Shown: positions 1 to 12,704, counted from the first letter of the stretch. The stretch is DNA of 64,000 nt from Narthecium ossifragum (GCA_963920575.1 OY986971.1:2480001-2544000); one strand, 5' to 3'. Numbers and translations are program-made. The notes: generated by a model from the sequence alone, not told the origin.

Positions 1-215
1 TCATTTTCCTAATCACGCATTGCTAACAATCATAGACGTAGAAAGGTTAGGGCATGGCCATTGCTTGCTTGAATTCTTTGAGAATAGCCTTGCCAACAAA
101 CGCTCAAGTACAAACTAGGGTTAAAAAGCAACTTCGTCTCTCGATTCAAGAACTAAAGTAGAAATCCACGAGCCTAATGAAGCAGAGTGAGTGAGAGAGA
201 GAGACAGAGGCGTAC

Positions 216-580
216 GGATTTCTCGAAGCGATCCCTCTCGAGCACCGTGCAGACCTCGGTGGTGCACATGAGGCGGTGCTCCTTCTTCCAGTATAAGTCT
301 ACATACACGGAGATCACGAAACAACCCAATTAGAGATCCTCCGAGAAATCAGACACGTCCTATGGATAAGATTGATATCTAGGTTCAGAGAGGGACAGGG
401 AAACCGACCTAAGAACTGGAAGGCGGCGAAGGGGACTACGCCAGCGGCGGGGCGGAGGAGGAGGGAGACGAGCGAGGCCAGGCGGGAGCGCACGGCCATC
501 GGAGACGGGAGGGCGAGTAGAATCACCACCACCGCCTCCGCCGCCACCGCGCTCCCCAGTATCACCCACTGTAAACCCAT
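216..580 (-). CDS. BAP31-like ER membrane protein, first two exons (partial, runs off window)
   Basis: Exon 1 is 580..409 and starts MGLQWVILGSAVAAEA, a hydrophobic segment followed by VPFAAFQFL. Its donor GT is at 408-407. Exon 2 is 298..216, after an AG at 300-299, and reads LYWKKEHRLMCTTEVCTVLE then RDRFEKS, with a GT donor at 215-214. The joined codon gives Asp, so the reading passes from FQFL through D into LYWK. From memory this matches plant proteins described as B-cell receptor-associated 31-like, multi-pass ER membrane proteins that usually continue with a YKAQRN-type segment; I do not find that segment in 1-215, so the remaining exons should lie before the window. The start codon is preceded by a CT/GA microsatellite, and a TATA-like run (about 622-638) lies a little upstream. 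The family call rests on recall of plant orthologues; the exon structure is seen directly. Confidence 0.75.
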
Positions 581-599
581 CTCTCTCTCTCTCTCTCTA

Positions 600-2314
600 G
601 TTTGATTCAATGGACTAACTTGGTATATATATATACACAGTATGGGACTAATTAGGAGAGAGGGTTTTGTCATGAAGAGAGGTCCTTAACTTAGGAGAGA
701 GGGTTTTGTCATGAAGAAAAGGGGTTTGATTGCTTAATGAGGAGGGTTTTCATTCCCTCTCATCATGCTGGTTTCTTCAAAACTTCTCATTTATTATAGA
801 ATGGACTTTTGAAGAACAATGTCAATTTATTGAGAAAGAATTCATATTAGATGATTACAATATCTTTAGACTTTTATATTGCTAAAAGTACAAATAGACG
901 ATAGGGTTTTTGGTGTCTCTTATATCTTGCGTAATTACTTATAATCCTCTGCCAGTCCCTCAAATCATGCAAAGATTACACAAAAAAAAGAAAAAAGAAG
1001 TGAAAAAAAAGAGCTGTCTGGAGTGCCAAGAAACAAGGAGGAGGGTCCTCAAGAACAAAAAAAGGAACATTGGGGGCCAAAACAGCAAAACGTTGGAAGA
1101 AAATCGGTCGGCGTGGTGGTGCTCTGATCTCCCTCCTGCAGTTTTGTTGTTCCTCTCAGAAATGTTTTTAAGTCTTTTTAACCATCTAAGTTTCTTAACA
1201 ATGATGTTATTTTTCTTGTCTGTTGTTGTTCGTCAGGGAAATATTGCGGATGTCATTGATATATAATCTCTCTTTTGAAGCAGTGAAAATGACGGGGGAA
1301 ATTTTGTTTCACAACTTCTACCTGTTTACCAAGAGGAGTAAGAGTAGTAGCTACCTTGGTGGAATAAATTGCTGCACTATGTTATCATCCATCCAATATG
1401 GCTCATCAATTTGGGGACGGTTAAGTGGCTTATATTCACAGATTCATGGATTGGTGCATATGTCTTTTAACTTTAGATAGACTTAGCAAGCTGGCGGTGG
1501 CCTTGCTGGTGTTGGTGGCGAGCCAATGCCCCACACCGGGCGGCCACCTGGTTACTCAACGCTATAAGCATGGTCCAGTGGAGTTCCCTGTGAGATTTCC
1601 ATTATAATGAAGGCAAATTCATCTGTAAACCAGCTATTGTTTACATTTAAAACAAGGAGATTTACTTGATTGACCCTCTTTATCAACTTTAACCAGTCAT
1701 CGTGCAGAGTTTGGTTCAAAAATTCAACTACATCTTGCATGGCTTTGGCATGTTAGCACACCAGACATTAACCACAGTACAGATCATTTAACTCTTCACT
1801 CAGCACATTACATGACAAGCCCCCTATGGCCATCAGAATCTGACAAAGTATCGGACGAAAAGATTAAGCACATAAAGTACATGAGGAATCACCACAACCA
1901 ATTTCGAATGCAAGGTTGATCGTCTGATTCAGCATCAGTCGAAGGCAACCTGGAAACTTCACATCTTTTGCAGTAATGGGTTCCTCTTAAAGTGATTGGC
2001 TCCAAGCTCACACGAGTAGCAGTGCAGAGGATTGCGAGCTAAATGAATGGCCATCCTCAAGCGCAGATCCTGTTAGCTAATTTAGTATTGGAACCACTAG
2101 TACATCTTCTGGTCCTCCAGTGAGATGTTGATGCTTCATGTGGAGGAATACGGTAACTATGAGGAAAAGAAGATAGCAGCCAAGATTAATTGGTGCAAAA
2201 ACTCTAATTACTGGATTGCCTTGTCAACTTAAAGAAACAATAGCTCAAGAGTGATTATCAACTGAACTTGCTGGTGACAGGCATCAAACCCGCTGGTGGA
2301 CAGCATACATGTCA
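600..2314. other. Intergenic DNA between two minus-strand genes
   Basis: I find no supportable gene here. A 28-bp sequence is repeated directly at about 653-680 and 692-719. The segment 1480-1610 is more GC-rich than its surroundings and has short open frames on both strands, but I recognise nothing in it. Positions of about 1500-2314 may include the 3' untranslated region of the SecE-like gene. Confidence 0.4.
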
Positions 2315-5152
2315 TTATGCAGATCTCCTTAGCAGCAAAGCCAACATATAACAGAGGGCTGAGTCAATAGATGACAACACCACAATGAGGACAGCAACAA
2401 TGACAAGAGTCAGAGCAGCAGTTTTTATCTGCAAATTACATTGTTCAGTCAATGGGGGTTAACAAGACAAAATCATAGCAGCATCATAAGCAAGGGGTAG
2501 AAGGCAGTAAAAACACAGTTTAATCTCGGCAAGCTTACAGAAACTAAGAGTACATACCAGCATAATAATCTATACAGATGGATAAATGGTGGATTTTAGC
2601 AGGGAAAGGAAGAATGCCATCAACGTTCGAACTATAAAATAGGTCAGCAAACAATTAGTGAAGGACCTCATTTAATCTCACCGTTCTCGCATAAAGACCA
2701 CTAAGAGGAACGATTTTTTGAGTCCTGATATTACAGGAAACTAAAATGTAAAAATTAACATGAATGAAATGATCTCATCGTGCATCTTCTCTAAGACATA
2801 GTGCATATGTTAGGTGACCATGAAGATAAAAAATGACTTGTTACCCTAACGGAAGTACTAATAAAAGACTGACAGACATATCCTACTAGCCAAGGACATG
2901 CATTCCATGCTGCAGTGGCTCACCTGGCAGTAGGCAGCTGATATCTGAAGATGTCTGTCATTATCCTAGAATTCAGGAGTGATCACAGAACTTTCTCTAC
3001 TTGAAGAAAATTTGCTGGTCACGGCTGCATATGCTACCAACAGCCAGTCATGCCATGATGATTCAGGTGAGACAGGAAAAATCTACTCAACTCTGACACT
3101 TATCTTTCCCTGACAGACAGCATGCGAGTTATACAACCATTAATTTGGCTTTCTCATTTTCTTTCTGCCTATTAAATCCTATCCTATGTAACTCTCCTAT
3201 TTGCATCTGGTATGAATAGGAATTGAACTCTGCTTACTTGAACCAATCAAAGACTGGGAGGATGGAAATGATTCATCTTACATCACCAACGATATAGAAG
3301 CTCTCAATCTTTTTCCTTTGAATTTGCCTACAACTAGCCATAACCACAATGTAAGGCTTTACCACAATTAAATGGGCCGCACTTCTCAATCCTTTTTCAC
3401 TAGTACTTAATGTCATGCTATAATTTTGGCTAGCATGAGTTGTCCAAGTTCTGCAAGACAATATCCATTAACATCATTCCAAAGGTCTTCCTGTACTCTT
3501 ATAAACCCTTAAACAAAAATGTGAATCCACTGGAGCCAATTTTTCGTACCCATGCTAGAACTATCTTAACCAAATCTTAGTCCATAAGCTCCTGCTCTTT
3601 CAACGTATGTGAACTTCTATTCACCCTAATTACTAAATCAACAGAACAAACCTTCACACCATTTGCTTGCTATAAAGAGTTCCAAGTCTTAAAATTGCAT
3701 GTACAGTAAAATGAACAATTTCTGTAAACTGTTTACACTGGGCTGCAGGATAAATCTATAATATTCTTTCTTCAACTTATTCATCAATGTGGTCCTCAAT
3801 TTTGAGTCAATTGCAGCTTATCTTCTTGGCATTATACTTTCCAGGTTAGGTTTTTTGAAATCTTCCACATATACAGAATTCAAGAACTCCAAGTTTCATT
3901 CAGTCTAGTCTAATAATTTTAAATGTTTCAGTAGTAACCAATGAGGTTTTTCTTGCCTTGCTTATCAGAAGGACAAAAAAAGTAGAAGTTTACATGGACT
4001 ATCTTGAGAAGACACGGGTGCCATGGGCGTCCAAATGAAATGCTATGACAATGTTTAGGTCATGAAAAAGTTCCAAAAAACAGAGTGCCAGCAAACATGA
4101 TTATCATCCTTTATGAGAAATTTTCAAGCGTGAGCCCCTTTGGTCCTATTACACTTGCATCGCTAAGGTAGTAACATGTGTAATGTAACTCTATTTACAT
4201 TTGCCATGACATGCCACATGCATAAATCATCTGCATATATACATTATCCAGATATGTCTGTGCGCCTATTTTTAGCACAAAACCAAAAAAACTTAATCGT
4301 CACTGAAATAAATATTTGCATATAAGCTGTGCCACACTGCTATGGTTTGACAATTAAGGCCTCCTTTCCTTAGTTTACTAGATGACTATTTAAAATTTGT
4401 TCACAAAAATACAGGTATCAATTTGTTGAAGAACACAGATAGACAGACTTCATGATAATCCTGAGCTAAACAAAAATTTCTTCAAAAAGATCACTTTTTT
4501 ACTTTATATATCAATAAATGCTTACTGTGCTTTGGAATGTTGGCCACTCTAGGTGCTTCAGCTGACTAGGCTGCTCAGCTAGAAAAACAGCCAAGGATCT
4601 CAAATTCCTAGAAGACATAAGCAACAAAATCAATCAGCAAACAATATAACCTTGCAGTAGTTTGTGAAAAATAAATTTGGAAACTATAGCTGGCCATCAG
4701 TTGGATACCAAATTATATCCTTCATTAGACTAGTCAAAAACGGCTCATGCTTACGCGGCAAACTCACATGACCATTCCTTCCTGCAACTGCACATATTAA
4801 TCCCACATTTTTGGAAGAAGGATCTCCCATAGGAATACTCGAGATCTGAATATTAATCCAATTTAGCCCGAATAAGTGAAGATCTAACTGAAGCACTTAC
4901 AGATTACCATTTTCCAATAGATATCAAACCTTGAATAATTCAAACTGTTTCTTGCTAGACATTCTGATCACGGTGAGTGCTCTATAATTGCGAAGCGCAT
5001 TACATGTATGTGATCCAAGATTGCCCACCAGAAGTGAGCCTAGAAAGAAATAAAAATAAAAATTTTAAATAGAAAAATGACATATCAAGAGAGAAAAAAA
5101 GGAGGCCATAGAAAGAATCAAAACCTGAAGAACAAATCCCGGGAATTGCCAT
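2315..5152 (-). CDS. SecE-like small membrane protein, probably plastid (five exons, 156 aa)
   Basis: Five short exons join in frame from ATG to stop: 5152..5125, 5039..4930, 4845..4709, 4607..4526 and 2428..2315, all with GT-AG borders. The product is about 156 residues. The N-terminal ~90 residues are basic and Ser-rich, compatible with a transit peptide (inference). Residues 93-156 carry the part that supports the call: SQLKHLEWPTFQST followed by a single hydrophobic segment (about 123-150, ALTLVIVAVLIVVLSSIDSA) and a short RR-containing tail. An acidic/basic helix, then WPT, then one membrane span containing Asp is the SecE/Sec61-gamma pattern. SecE is the small subunit of the Sec translocase; plants have plastid copies called SecE1 and SecE2, and SecE2 is the better guess. 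A further 5' noncoding exon near 5260-5300 is possible. Intron 4 is about 2.1 kb. The order of exons and phases is seen; family membership is inference. Confidence 0.68.
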
Positions 5153-5179
5153 CTAACTTTTGCCTATAGAAAGAAGATA

Positions 5180-6585
5180 ACCCAAAAAAAAAATTTTATG
5201 TATCCAAAAACATCTATAGCTGACAAAGATAATAAGTCAACAAATTAAGAGAGAGACTGACCCGATAGAGTGGAGTCCGTCGGAGGCTCCACGGGCGCAA
5301 CGGCCAGCGCAACGACCGGGAACCTGAAGTAGAGGGGAGGATGGGCGTTTTAGCGCTTTATTGAAGTAGAGGGTGCGGATAGAACCATCCTAAAAATAAA
5401 TTTCAGTATAAAAAATGAGGAACTTTAGAGGTAAATTTCAACCGAAATCCTCAACTGAAAACTTCAGGAAATTGAACTGAAAACCTCTGCTAATTCATCT
5501 GAGGACCTCAACTGAAAACCTCAACGTAGAGCAACTTTATAAGAATAATCATCGCTATGAGCATACAAAGCTATAAGCACAGCTATAATCACAACTGAAG
5601 ACCTCGACTGAAAACCACAGGGGTACATTGAAGTGAGGATCAGAACCAGGGAAGAAATGAGCATACAAAACCACATTGAGGGATCAAACACAAAAAAACA
5701 AAGCTGAAAACGTAGATTCTGAAAGATGAGCAACTCTAGAGGTGGGGATCAGAAGAAATAGGGGATTATATGCCGTCGCAAAGGCCAACACAAAAACAGC
5801 AACAAATAATACCATCGGATGGCATAGTAGATGCCATTTCAGATGGATCTCTTGTGACATTGAGAGATCCAACAGAAAAAAAAAAAACCAAATGTATAAC
5901 ATTAAAATGGGGATCAGTACCAGGGAAGAGGGGATGAGTAGAAGACCTCTGAAGGAGAAGCAACCCACTGTGGATCCGACGACTCCAAGCACCACACAGC
6001 CGCAGTCACGATCCCAGATCTCCAGACCCCACACAGCCGAAGCCCCGAGCGAAGATCTCCAAGAACCACACAGCCGAAGCCCCGATCCACGATCTCCAAG
6101 CACCACACACCCAAAGCCCCGATCCAAGGTCTCCAAGCACCACACAGCCGAAGCCCCGGTCCGATATCTGTCGGAGAAGGGGACTAGGAGAGGCAAAGAG
6201 GAGGGAACGGCCGTCGGAGAGGAGCGAGGAGCCGCAAAAGAGGAGGGAACGGTCGGCGGCGCGGAGACGAGAAGCCGCGTCGGGGAGGAACTCCGAAGGC
6301 GGAGAGCCCTAGGGGCCAAAGAGGATGGTGGATAGGCGGAGGATGGGAGGGGGCGGAGAACCCTAGAATGACCCGAGTGGCGCTGGAATGGGTAGTCCAC
6401 TGAGAGCTGGAAATCAATTCTGGAAACCCACCCAGCCCATTTTAGCCAAACAAACGGTCTCGACATTTTCCCAGCGTCCAAAGACTCCAAACTATTCCAG
6501 TCCAGTCATTCCGAACCATTCCCGCCCATCAAATTTTAAAGCATAAAATGGACCGTACCTTACCCAAACTATGGTTGATATCTAG
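5180..6585. other. Upstream region of the SecE-like gene, with GC-rich repeats
   Basis: The part up to about 5330 probably holds the 5' end and promoter of the minus-strand SecE-like gene. Beyond it are long open frames on both strands, produced by a GC-rich tandem repeat rather than by a recognisable protein. The 6400-6570 stretch repeats short motifs such as ATTCC and looks like the end of an unidentified repeat. I see no gene here that I can defend. Confidence 0.4.
5985..6165. repeat. Tandem repeat, unit about 36 bp, four to five copies
   Basis: Successive units share the core CACACAGCCGAAGCCCCG, preceded by GATCTCCAAG-type sequence, with scattered substitutions. Because the unit is close to a multiple of three, it generates long repetitive open frames on both strands (Arg/Pro/Ser/His-rich in one direction, Gly/Cys/Val/Leu-rich in the other) that should not be taken as genes. 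Confidence 0.75.
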
Positions 6586-8602
6586 GGAAATGTTTCTATG
6601 CCGACGTCACATGAGTCGGCTGTTTGCCGACCCGACGTGGCGGGGCGCATGCACGTGAAAGGGACCCCACTCCCCACGCGTGGCGTCCGCATGAAATCAT
6701 TTCTCGTTACTCATAGACATGTCTTTTTTGCTAGAACTCAGAGACACGTGAGATGCAGAAGAATCCGACGGCAACGCCGTAGATCACCAACGGGCCATTC
6801 ACCTTCTCGGACATCGACGACTACTCGATTTGGGCCTCCGATGAGATATAGCGTCAAAATGATCCGTCAGGAAGTCAACGCTGACTCGCAATCGCTATTC
6901 CAACGCCGGGAGCTCCACGCCATTGCTGCTCTCCACGATGGAGTCTTTCTCACTGCCAGCCCTCCCATTACCACAAAATCGAACCACCGATGCCAGAAGT
7001 TCCTTGCCGTCGCCTCCAGACTCAATGCCTTCTCCAACACCTTCTTAAAGCCCAAGTTCTTGACGTCGATCATCGCCTCAAGCCTTACTGAGACAGAGCC
7101 GACGGCCCTGCCATGCAAGCATATAGCATTATACCATGGATACTGAGACAAAAATTACACAAGTTTCATAGATGAACAAATTTAATGTAATATCTGGAAT
7201 CCAACCATGGGATCAGTGACATGAAGCTATACATGACCAGGTTATGAGGATCCATCTGGATCAACTCCGCCCATATCTTCAGGACGGTGAATGGGTTCAT
7301 TGTGTTGCTGGTCTTGCCCGACAGGAAGCTTTGAGGATATCTCCTTGACGGGTGTTTCCGTACGAGGGATCTCCTTGTTATCGGTTTCGCGTTTCTTTTT
7401 TCTTTTTTGTTTTCTTCTCCTCTGTGTTTTCCTAGCTCTGTTTTTGTTCTGTTTCTTTGTTTGCATTGTCCGGTCTCAGCCGTTGGACTTAATTAAATTT
7501 CTTTTTAAAAATATATATACATAACCATGTCTCATGCCTCCCCCTTAAGCATCAAGAATTTCCTAAGCACCCCTCCTTCAAGAACGCAACCTTTTCCATC
7601 AACCAGCTCTGAGATCCCTTGTTCTCTACATGGTTGCATCCACCAACGCCTCCACCTCTGCAACTCTTCCACGGCGTCGACTTCCCGACGGATCATTTTG
7701 GCGCTATATCTCGTTGGAAGCCAAAACCGAGTAGTCGTCGGTGTCCGAGAGGGTGAACGGCCGTGGGTGACGTCTGGCGTTGCCTCGGATTCTTCTCCAT
7801 CTCTCCTTGCTCTATTTTGTTGCATTTTTGGTGGGAGAGGAGTATAGAGTTTTTTAATGCCTGTGGACGTATTTTTTAATACCCTTGTTGACCACCCATT
7901 AGAGCTCCTCCTTCTTGTCGCCTTCTCCGGTGATCTCTTCGCTGATCGTCTCCGCCGTGCTGGCGAGCTTATCACAGACTGTCTCAACGATGCTGACCAC
8001 CCTAGGCCCCTTGAACTTCTCTGACGACAGCTTGGGAAAAGTCACCGTGAGCACGCCGCTATCCAACTTAGCGGAGATCGAGTCCACGTTGGCGTTGTCC
8101 AACAGCCAGAACTGCCGCCAGAACCGGCCGTAAATACGCTCGACGCAGTGCCACGTCTCCCCTTTCTTCTCCTCCTCCCGCTTCCGCTCTCCTTCCAGTC
8201 GACCCTCGCCGGCAACACAGCCTCCACCGCGTCCGACTCCAGCCCAAAAGGTATTTGCTCCAGGATCCAAAACAGATCCGATAAGGAGCTCTCCTTCCGA
8301 TGATCCAGGAACGGCAGCAGTGACCCCGCCGACGCGACTGCGAGAAGCAAAACAACGATGAGGCTAACGGCGGCAGAGATGACGGAGGTCCTCATCGTCA
8401 GTAAAGGGAACTCAACGTAGATGTGTCGGCGGTGGCGTTCGAGGTAATCACCATGTCGGGACGATGCGATACGATGTGGATGGATCTATCGTAATATTGA
8501 TCCATGATACTATGCCACGTCAGCAAACGAGTGCCCAATCGCTATGCGCCACGTCGGGTCGGCAAACAACCGACCCACGTGGCATCGGCATAGTATCATT
8601 CC
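6586..8602. mobile_element. Putative non-autonomous inverted-repeat DNA element with captured gene fragment
   Basis: The two ends form an imperfect inverted repeat of about 57 bp: 6586-6642 and the complement of 8546-8602 share GTTTGCCGACCCGACGTGGC and the outer CTATGCCGA. Each arm also folds on itself (GTCGGC...GCCGAC). Inside, 6751-6884 is an inverted copy of 7673-7803, roughly 85 percent alike by eye. Between the right arm and the right end lies a damaged ER small heat-shock protein gene. No transposase is seen, and I could not find a matching target duplication at the ends. This arrangement fits a Pack-type (gene-capturing) TIR element. The alternative is two separate short palindromic elements flanking an old pseudogene; 8507-8598 alone has complementary 12-bp ends. 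Confidence 0.5.
7899..8395 (-). pseudogene. ER-type small heat-shock protein pseudogene with deleted alpha-crystallin core
   Basis: Translation from the ATG at 8395 gives a signal peptide ([20 protein letters not shown]) and the N-terminal region of class IV/ER small heat-shock proteins ([18 protein letters not shown]). Right after DWKE the homologous reading jumps to [18 protein letters not shown] in another frame and continues through [20 protein letters not shown] and FKGPRVVSI to a KKEEL C-terminus, which resembles an ER-retention tail. Functional members carry roughly 30 residues between these blocks (the first beta strands of the alpha-crystallin domain). The deletion lies around 8188-8196 at a short GGAGAG-like repeat and shifts the frame. 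The family is recognised from these motifs; it is a chaperone family acting in the ER lumen. The gene sits inside a putative TIR element. Confidence 0.85.
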
Positions 8603-11600
8603 TCTATCATATAACCTTGTTCCCTATAAAACGGGGGGGGGGGGACACAACATGATGCGCCCCCGATGGGCGTGTGATCGCCGGGCACGTGAGGTGTACC
8701 AATCATAGCGCAAGGAGAAGATCAAAAGGATGATGGGTTCTACCGTGCCTCAATTAATATGACTTTTGGAAGTTCTAAATGGAAGTTCTAAATCTAAATC
8801 TATATAATGGCTGCAACTACTCTTATAAGAGATTGAAAACTACAACCACTCCTAGGCAAATTAATGACTACTCTATTCCTATGTAAAGTAAGGCTATATT
8901 ACTCCTAGACAGTAAGAGTGCTAGTTATGCTACTTCTAGGTAGAAGAATAAGTGTTATGCTACTCCTAGGTGGAAGAAACACTAAGAAGGAAAAAAAATT
9001 ATTGATGGGTTGTCTTCGTGTTACAATATTCTTATTTCATAAGACATTTATACAATCTCTCAATGGAATAACTCTCCATGATCCCATGACTTTTCACGGT
9101 TGCCCCCATGTTGCCTCATGACTTCTGGCGGTTGCACTTCACGATCGGCGACGATTGAGTTCATCATATGCCAATTTTGATCATCTTTTTTACCTCAAAA
9201 GCTGCCAAACTTTTTGCGATAACAAACCTAAACTATCGAAAGTACCACCTTAGACCCCTCAACTTTGGTGGACATGCCTCTACCTTGGCAAATGGCAATC
9301 GAAGTCCGGTGAGCGGCGCATCCAATCGAAGATCATCGGGCATCCTTCTCGTTGCATCTCCAACTAGTTGATTTCGCCCCTCCGACCCAACTCTGACCTG
9401 ACAACACTCCCTACCATATTACTGACGAGTATATGTTAGTTCATCGGTGATCGAATCGGTTTCACAATATCGATCGGTTGTATACTACTACCATAACTAT
9501 ATATATGGGTTGAATACCCAAATATATTAGCACAATCGGTGGTATGGAATCTCCTCGCCCTCTTTGGTACATCATACCTCTCATTTGTCCATTTCCATCT
9601 GGTAGAACAGGCTTTCGATTGGGCCAGAATCAACTCTATTTTAACTTGACCCGATCCATCTCGGGTCGATTTTGTGGCCTGCCAGCTTTTGTTCTTTGGG
9701 CTGGGTTGGATTGCCTTTTGAGTCCAGCACGACCCGAAAGATTCGTCTTCCGGGCCAGCGCATCTATTTGGACAAGCCTAACTCCATTATCAACGTGGCC
9801 CATCGAAGGGGGACGCAAATAATATGGATTTATTTAGGCCCAATTTGGACCCATCAGGGCCTGACACATTTTAATTAACACTCTAGTCTGAGCTGTGAGC
9901 AAATCAGGTGAACCACCTCAATGGTTAGGCCACAAGTTTAAGTCCATGCTGGGTTAATTTGGGGAAAAACTTACCGCGTGGCACCAAAACATAACTCTTA
10001 ATACATTTTTATCTCTCTTTGCAATGTTTTCTTACAATGATTAGTAGTATTTTTTCACTCTCAAAACATGTTAAATATTATATTTCGCCCTCCGACTTTG
10101 ATATATCATATTTATCTTTAAAAAAACATTAGCATCTTCCAAAAACGTACAACCCTAATCATGATTAAAAAACTTGTTAAACACAATTTTAAAACCCTTT
10201 CAAGGGTACATGTGCAACAAAAATTTTTTTGATAGGGATGACTTAAACTTACGAATAAAAAGAAGCATGGACACATGAGCGCAGAAACACTTGGATTGGA
10301 AGAGAAGCAAGTTGAAGAATCCCAACTAAAGCCAACCAAATCCTCCCGTAATTCAGTCCTAATCATGGAAGATGTGCTTAATTATGCATTCCTAATGATC
10401 ATCTATGATATCTAGCTGTGAATAATATGTTATATAATGAAGCATTACATGATTGATTGATAGCCACCCCCATGATATATGTACCCTACCCTGGTTCGGC
10501 ATTCTCCACGACTACTTGCAAGTAGTGATGATAACGTTTCCTAATGTTTTGCAGATAAGATGCTCCCTCAAACGTTATAAACCATATCTAGATCAAACAA
10601 CTCGGAGGATGTACGACCATACTTAACATTTGGAACACATTATTATAGCTGTGAATAATATTTATCTTATTCTCGATCTAAACGGGTCTTAATTAATAAA
10701 AAAAAAACCAGCAAAATTGAGTCAAATTTTGGAAGGTTCCGACGTATGAATCATTTGAAGCCGGACCTTATTTTTCTTTTTATTTTTCTTTTTAGGTTTG
10801 TCATTTCATCACATGATTAAATTTCTGACAATCAGAATATAGAAAAACACAATATATTGGAAAATAGACCTCAAAATCAGTTTTAAAAAAATAAAAAACC
10901 TGGAATATTCAAGAATAGGCACTAGGCAGCGCTGAGCAGAGCGTGACTCCCAAAGCCAGTTTTAGTCCTTACAAATCAGCTCACCTCCCAGTACACTTAC
11001 CCTTTTCACAAGACCGGAAGAGCGCGATCCACCCCATTGCCCACTACGACCGATCTCACCTCTTATCTATTCTCACCGGAGGTGATCTCAGCCCTAGCCG
11101 GTTTCCCTAGCCAGTACTAGCCGCACGGCCTAATGGGTCAGACCCGAGTGGACCACAATATGTAGAGACTAAACTACCCTCGCTCTGTCACAAAAATATG
11201 GAAAGTACCCCCCTTCGTTAGCCCAACATGACTTGACGCACTACCTCGTAACGCTAAGCGTGTCAGAGCACGCCCGTGTCGGGCTGCCATTCTCCCCATC
11301 TTCTAGGGACAATCCCGTCGTTCTACACCCATCACGTGCTACCCGTCAACGCCCTTACCTCATCCTACAAATGACCAGAATGCCCCCGAACTAACTCTCA
11401 TCATCACTATAACGGGGTGGCCCCACCAAAACTAACTCACGCGTACATCTAGCCGTAGAGGGGTATTCTGGTAAATTTAGATGCCACTTCGTCCCCCGAT
11501 AGGACGCGTGGCCGTGCCATCCACCGTCACGTTGCCTCGCCGTCGTAAGTTTTCGTATATAGTTGATTTCGAGATGTTTGGACGGTGGATGATGCGGTCC

Positions 11601-12704
11601 CATGGGAGTTCGAGTGGGGTATGCCGCACGCGTGCGATGGGGGAGGTGGCGATCATGTGAACCCCGGCCACGCGGCGTCGCTGTCCGAGAGATCTCGAGG
11701 TGGGAACTCTCCTTTCTACTATTGTGGCCCGACCCCCCTCCCGCCTTCGTCCCCGCGAGTGCCACAACCCTAACCCCCAACTCCAAACCCTAGTCGGAGA
11801 CCCTCTACTAGTCTTGCGCAAGGTCGTGGCATTGTTAGCGGACTGGAGGAGGACGACGAGAAGCTCGGCTGATCGAGTTGCGTTCTCGTCGGTGTTGATG
11901 CTGAGAGGAACACCCTGGGTTTTAGACTCGGGAGCTGCAGCAGCGTAGCATTGGAGGTTTATATTGCGGTGATTGGGATTTGGGAGTGCAGTTAGTGAAT
12001 GAAGTCTGTGATCACTGTAGTAAGGGACTCGGATTGAGAGGTGAGCGAGAAGAGAGAAGCTTAGAGGACTATTCGAGGAGTAAAGGAGCAGCATTGGAGC
12101 GCAGAGGTCGGTGGGCTCGAGAGCTGCTAAAACCCCCTCCTAAAACCTTAAAATCGACATTTTTATGGTTTAAACTGGAGGGCGAAGTGTGAGACAGGGG
12201 ATATTGACTTCGATCGAGATAAAGAACGGAGGAAGGGGTTTCGAGGATCGCGCTGTAACCCTGTAGAAAAATAGAGGTCGTACGGAGACGCTTAATTTAT
12301 TGGCGAAGAGCAGGGTAGTTATCTACTCCTATGCAGCTAATTATCCGATGGAGGGAGTGGGATCCTTTAAAAACCAGTGGATCTTGAGAGAATTCAAGGT
12401 TTCGATTCACTGACTTCGGGTAAAAGGGGAAAGTCCCAAAGTTTGGCGATTTCCTCGCTAATGTAGATAGTTCCCCTTCTTCTACCTCTCCGGCGACTCC
12501 TCGGCTTCGCTCTAGGCGGCGCCGCCCAGCTGGGAGTGTTCTTTTTATTAATGGTTCTCAGGAGGAGGGCGACTTGGGAGTCGTGAGAGGCTTCTTTTGA
12601 GAACGACACCAGTAGTACTAGGCTTTCCCTTTCTGTTCTTTTATCGCCTTCCTTTATAGTTTTATTCGCCTCATCTTTACCAGAACACGGAGCCCAACAA
12701 GGAA
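8603..12704. other. Intergenic region and 5' leader of the histidine kinase gene
   Basis: No gene is supportable on either strand. The part 8820-8960 repeats TACTCCTAGG-like words and could be a decayed LTR, but I cannot define ends. A G homopolymer lies near 8631-8644. 11000-12400 is GC-rich with overlapping open frames on both strands that look like chance frames. From about 12000 on, the sequence could be the promoter and long 5' leader of the downstream receptor gene; transcription start not determined. Confidence 0.4.

Noticed and set aside
1223..1607. Overlapping plus-strand frames near 1.2-1.6 kb
   Set aside because: No motif or start context; likely chance frames in intergenic or 3' untranslated sequence.
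5684..6490. 268-codon minus-strand open frame and 197-codon plus-strand open frame
   Set aside because: Both are generated by the 36-bp tandem repeat and GC-rich composition; no domain, and they overlap each other.
6598..7146. 182-codon plus-strand frame in the inverted-repeat element
   Set aside because: It crosses the left TIR and the inverted arm; neither strand gives a known domain and the homologous right arm does not keep the frame.
11477..12094. 205-codon minus-strand open frame upstream of the receptor gene
   Set aside because: Composition-driven, overlapped by several other frames, no recognisable motif, lies in the likely promoter/leader of the receptor.
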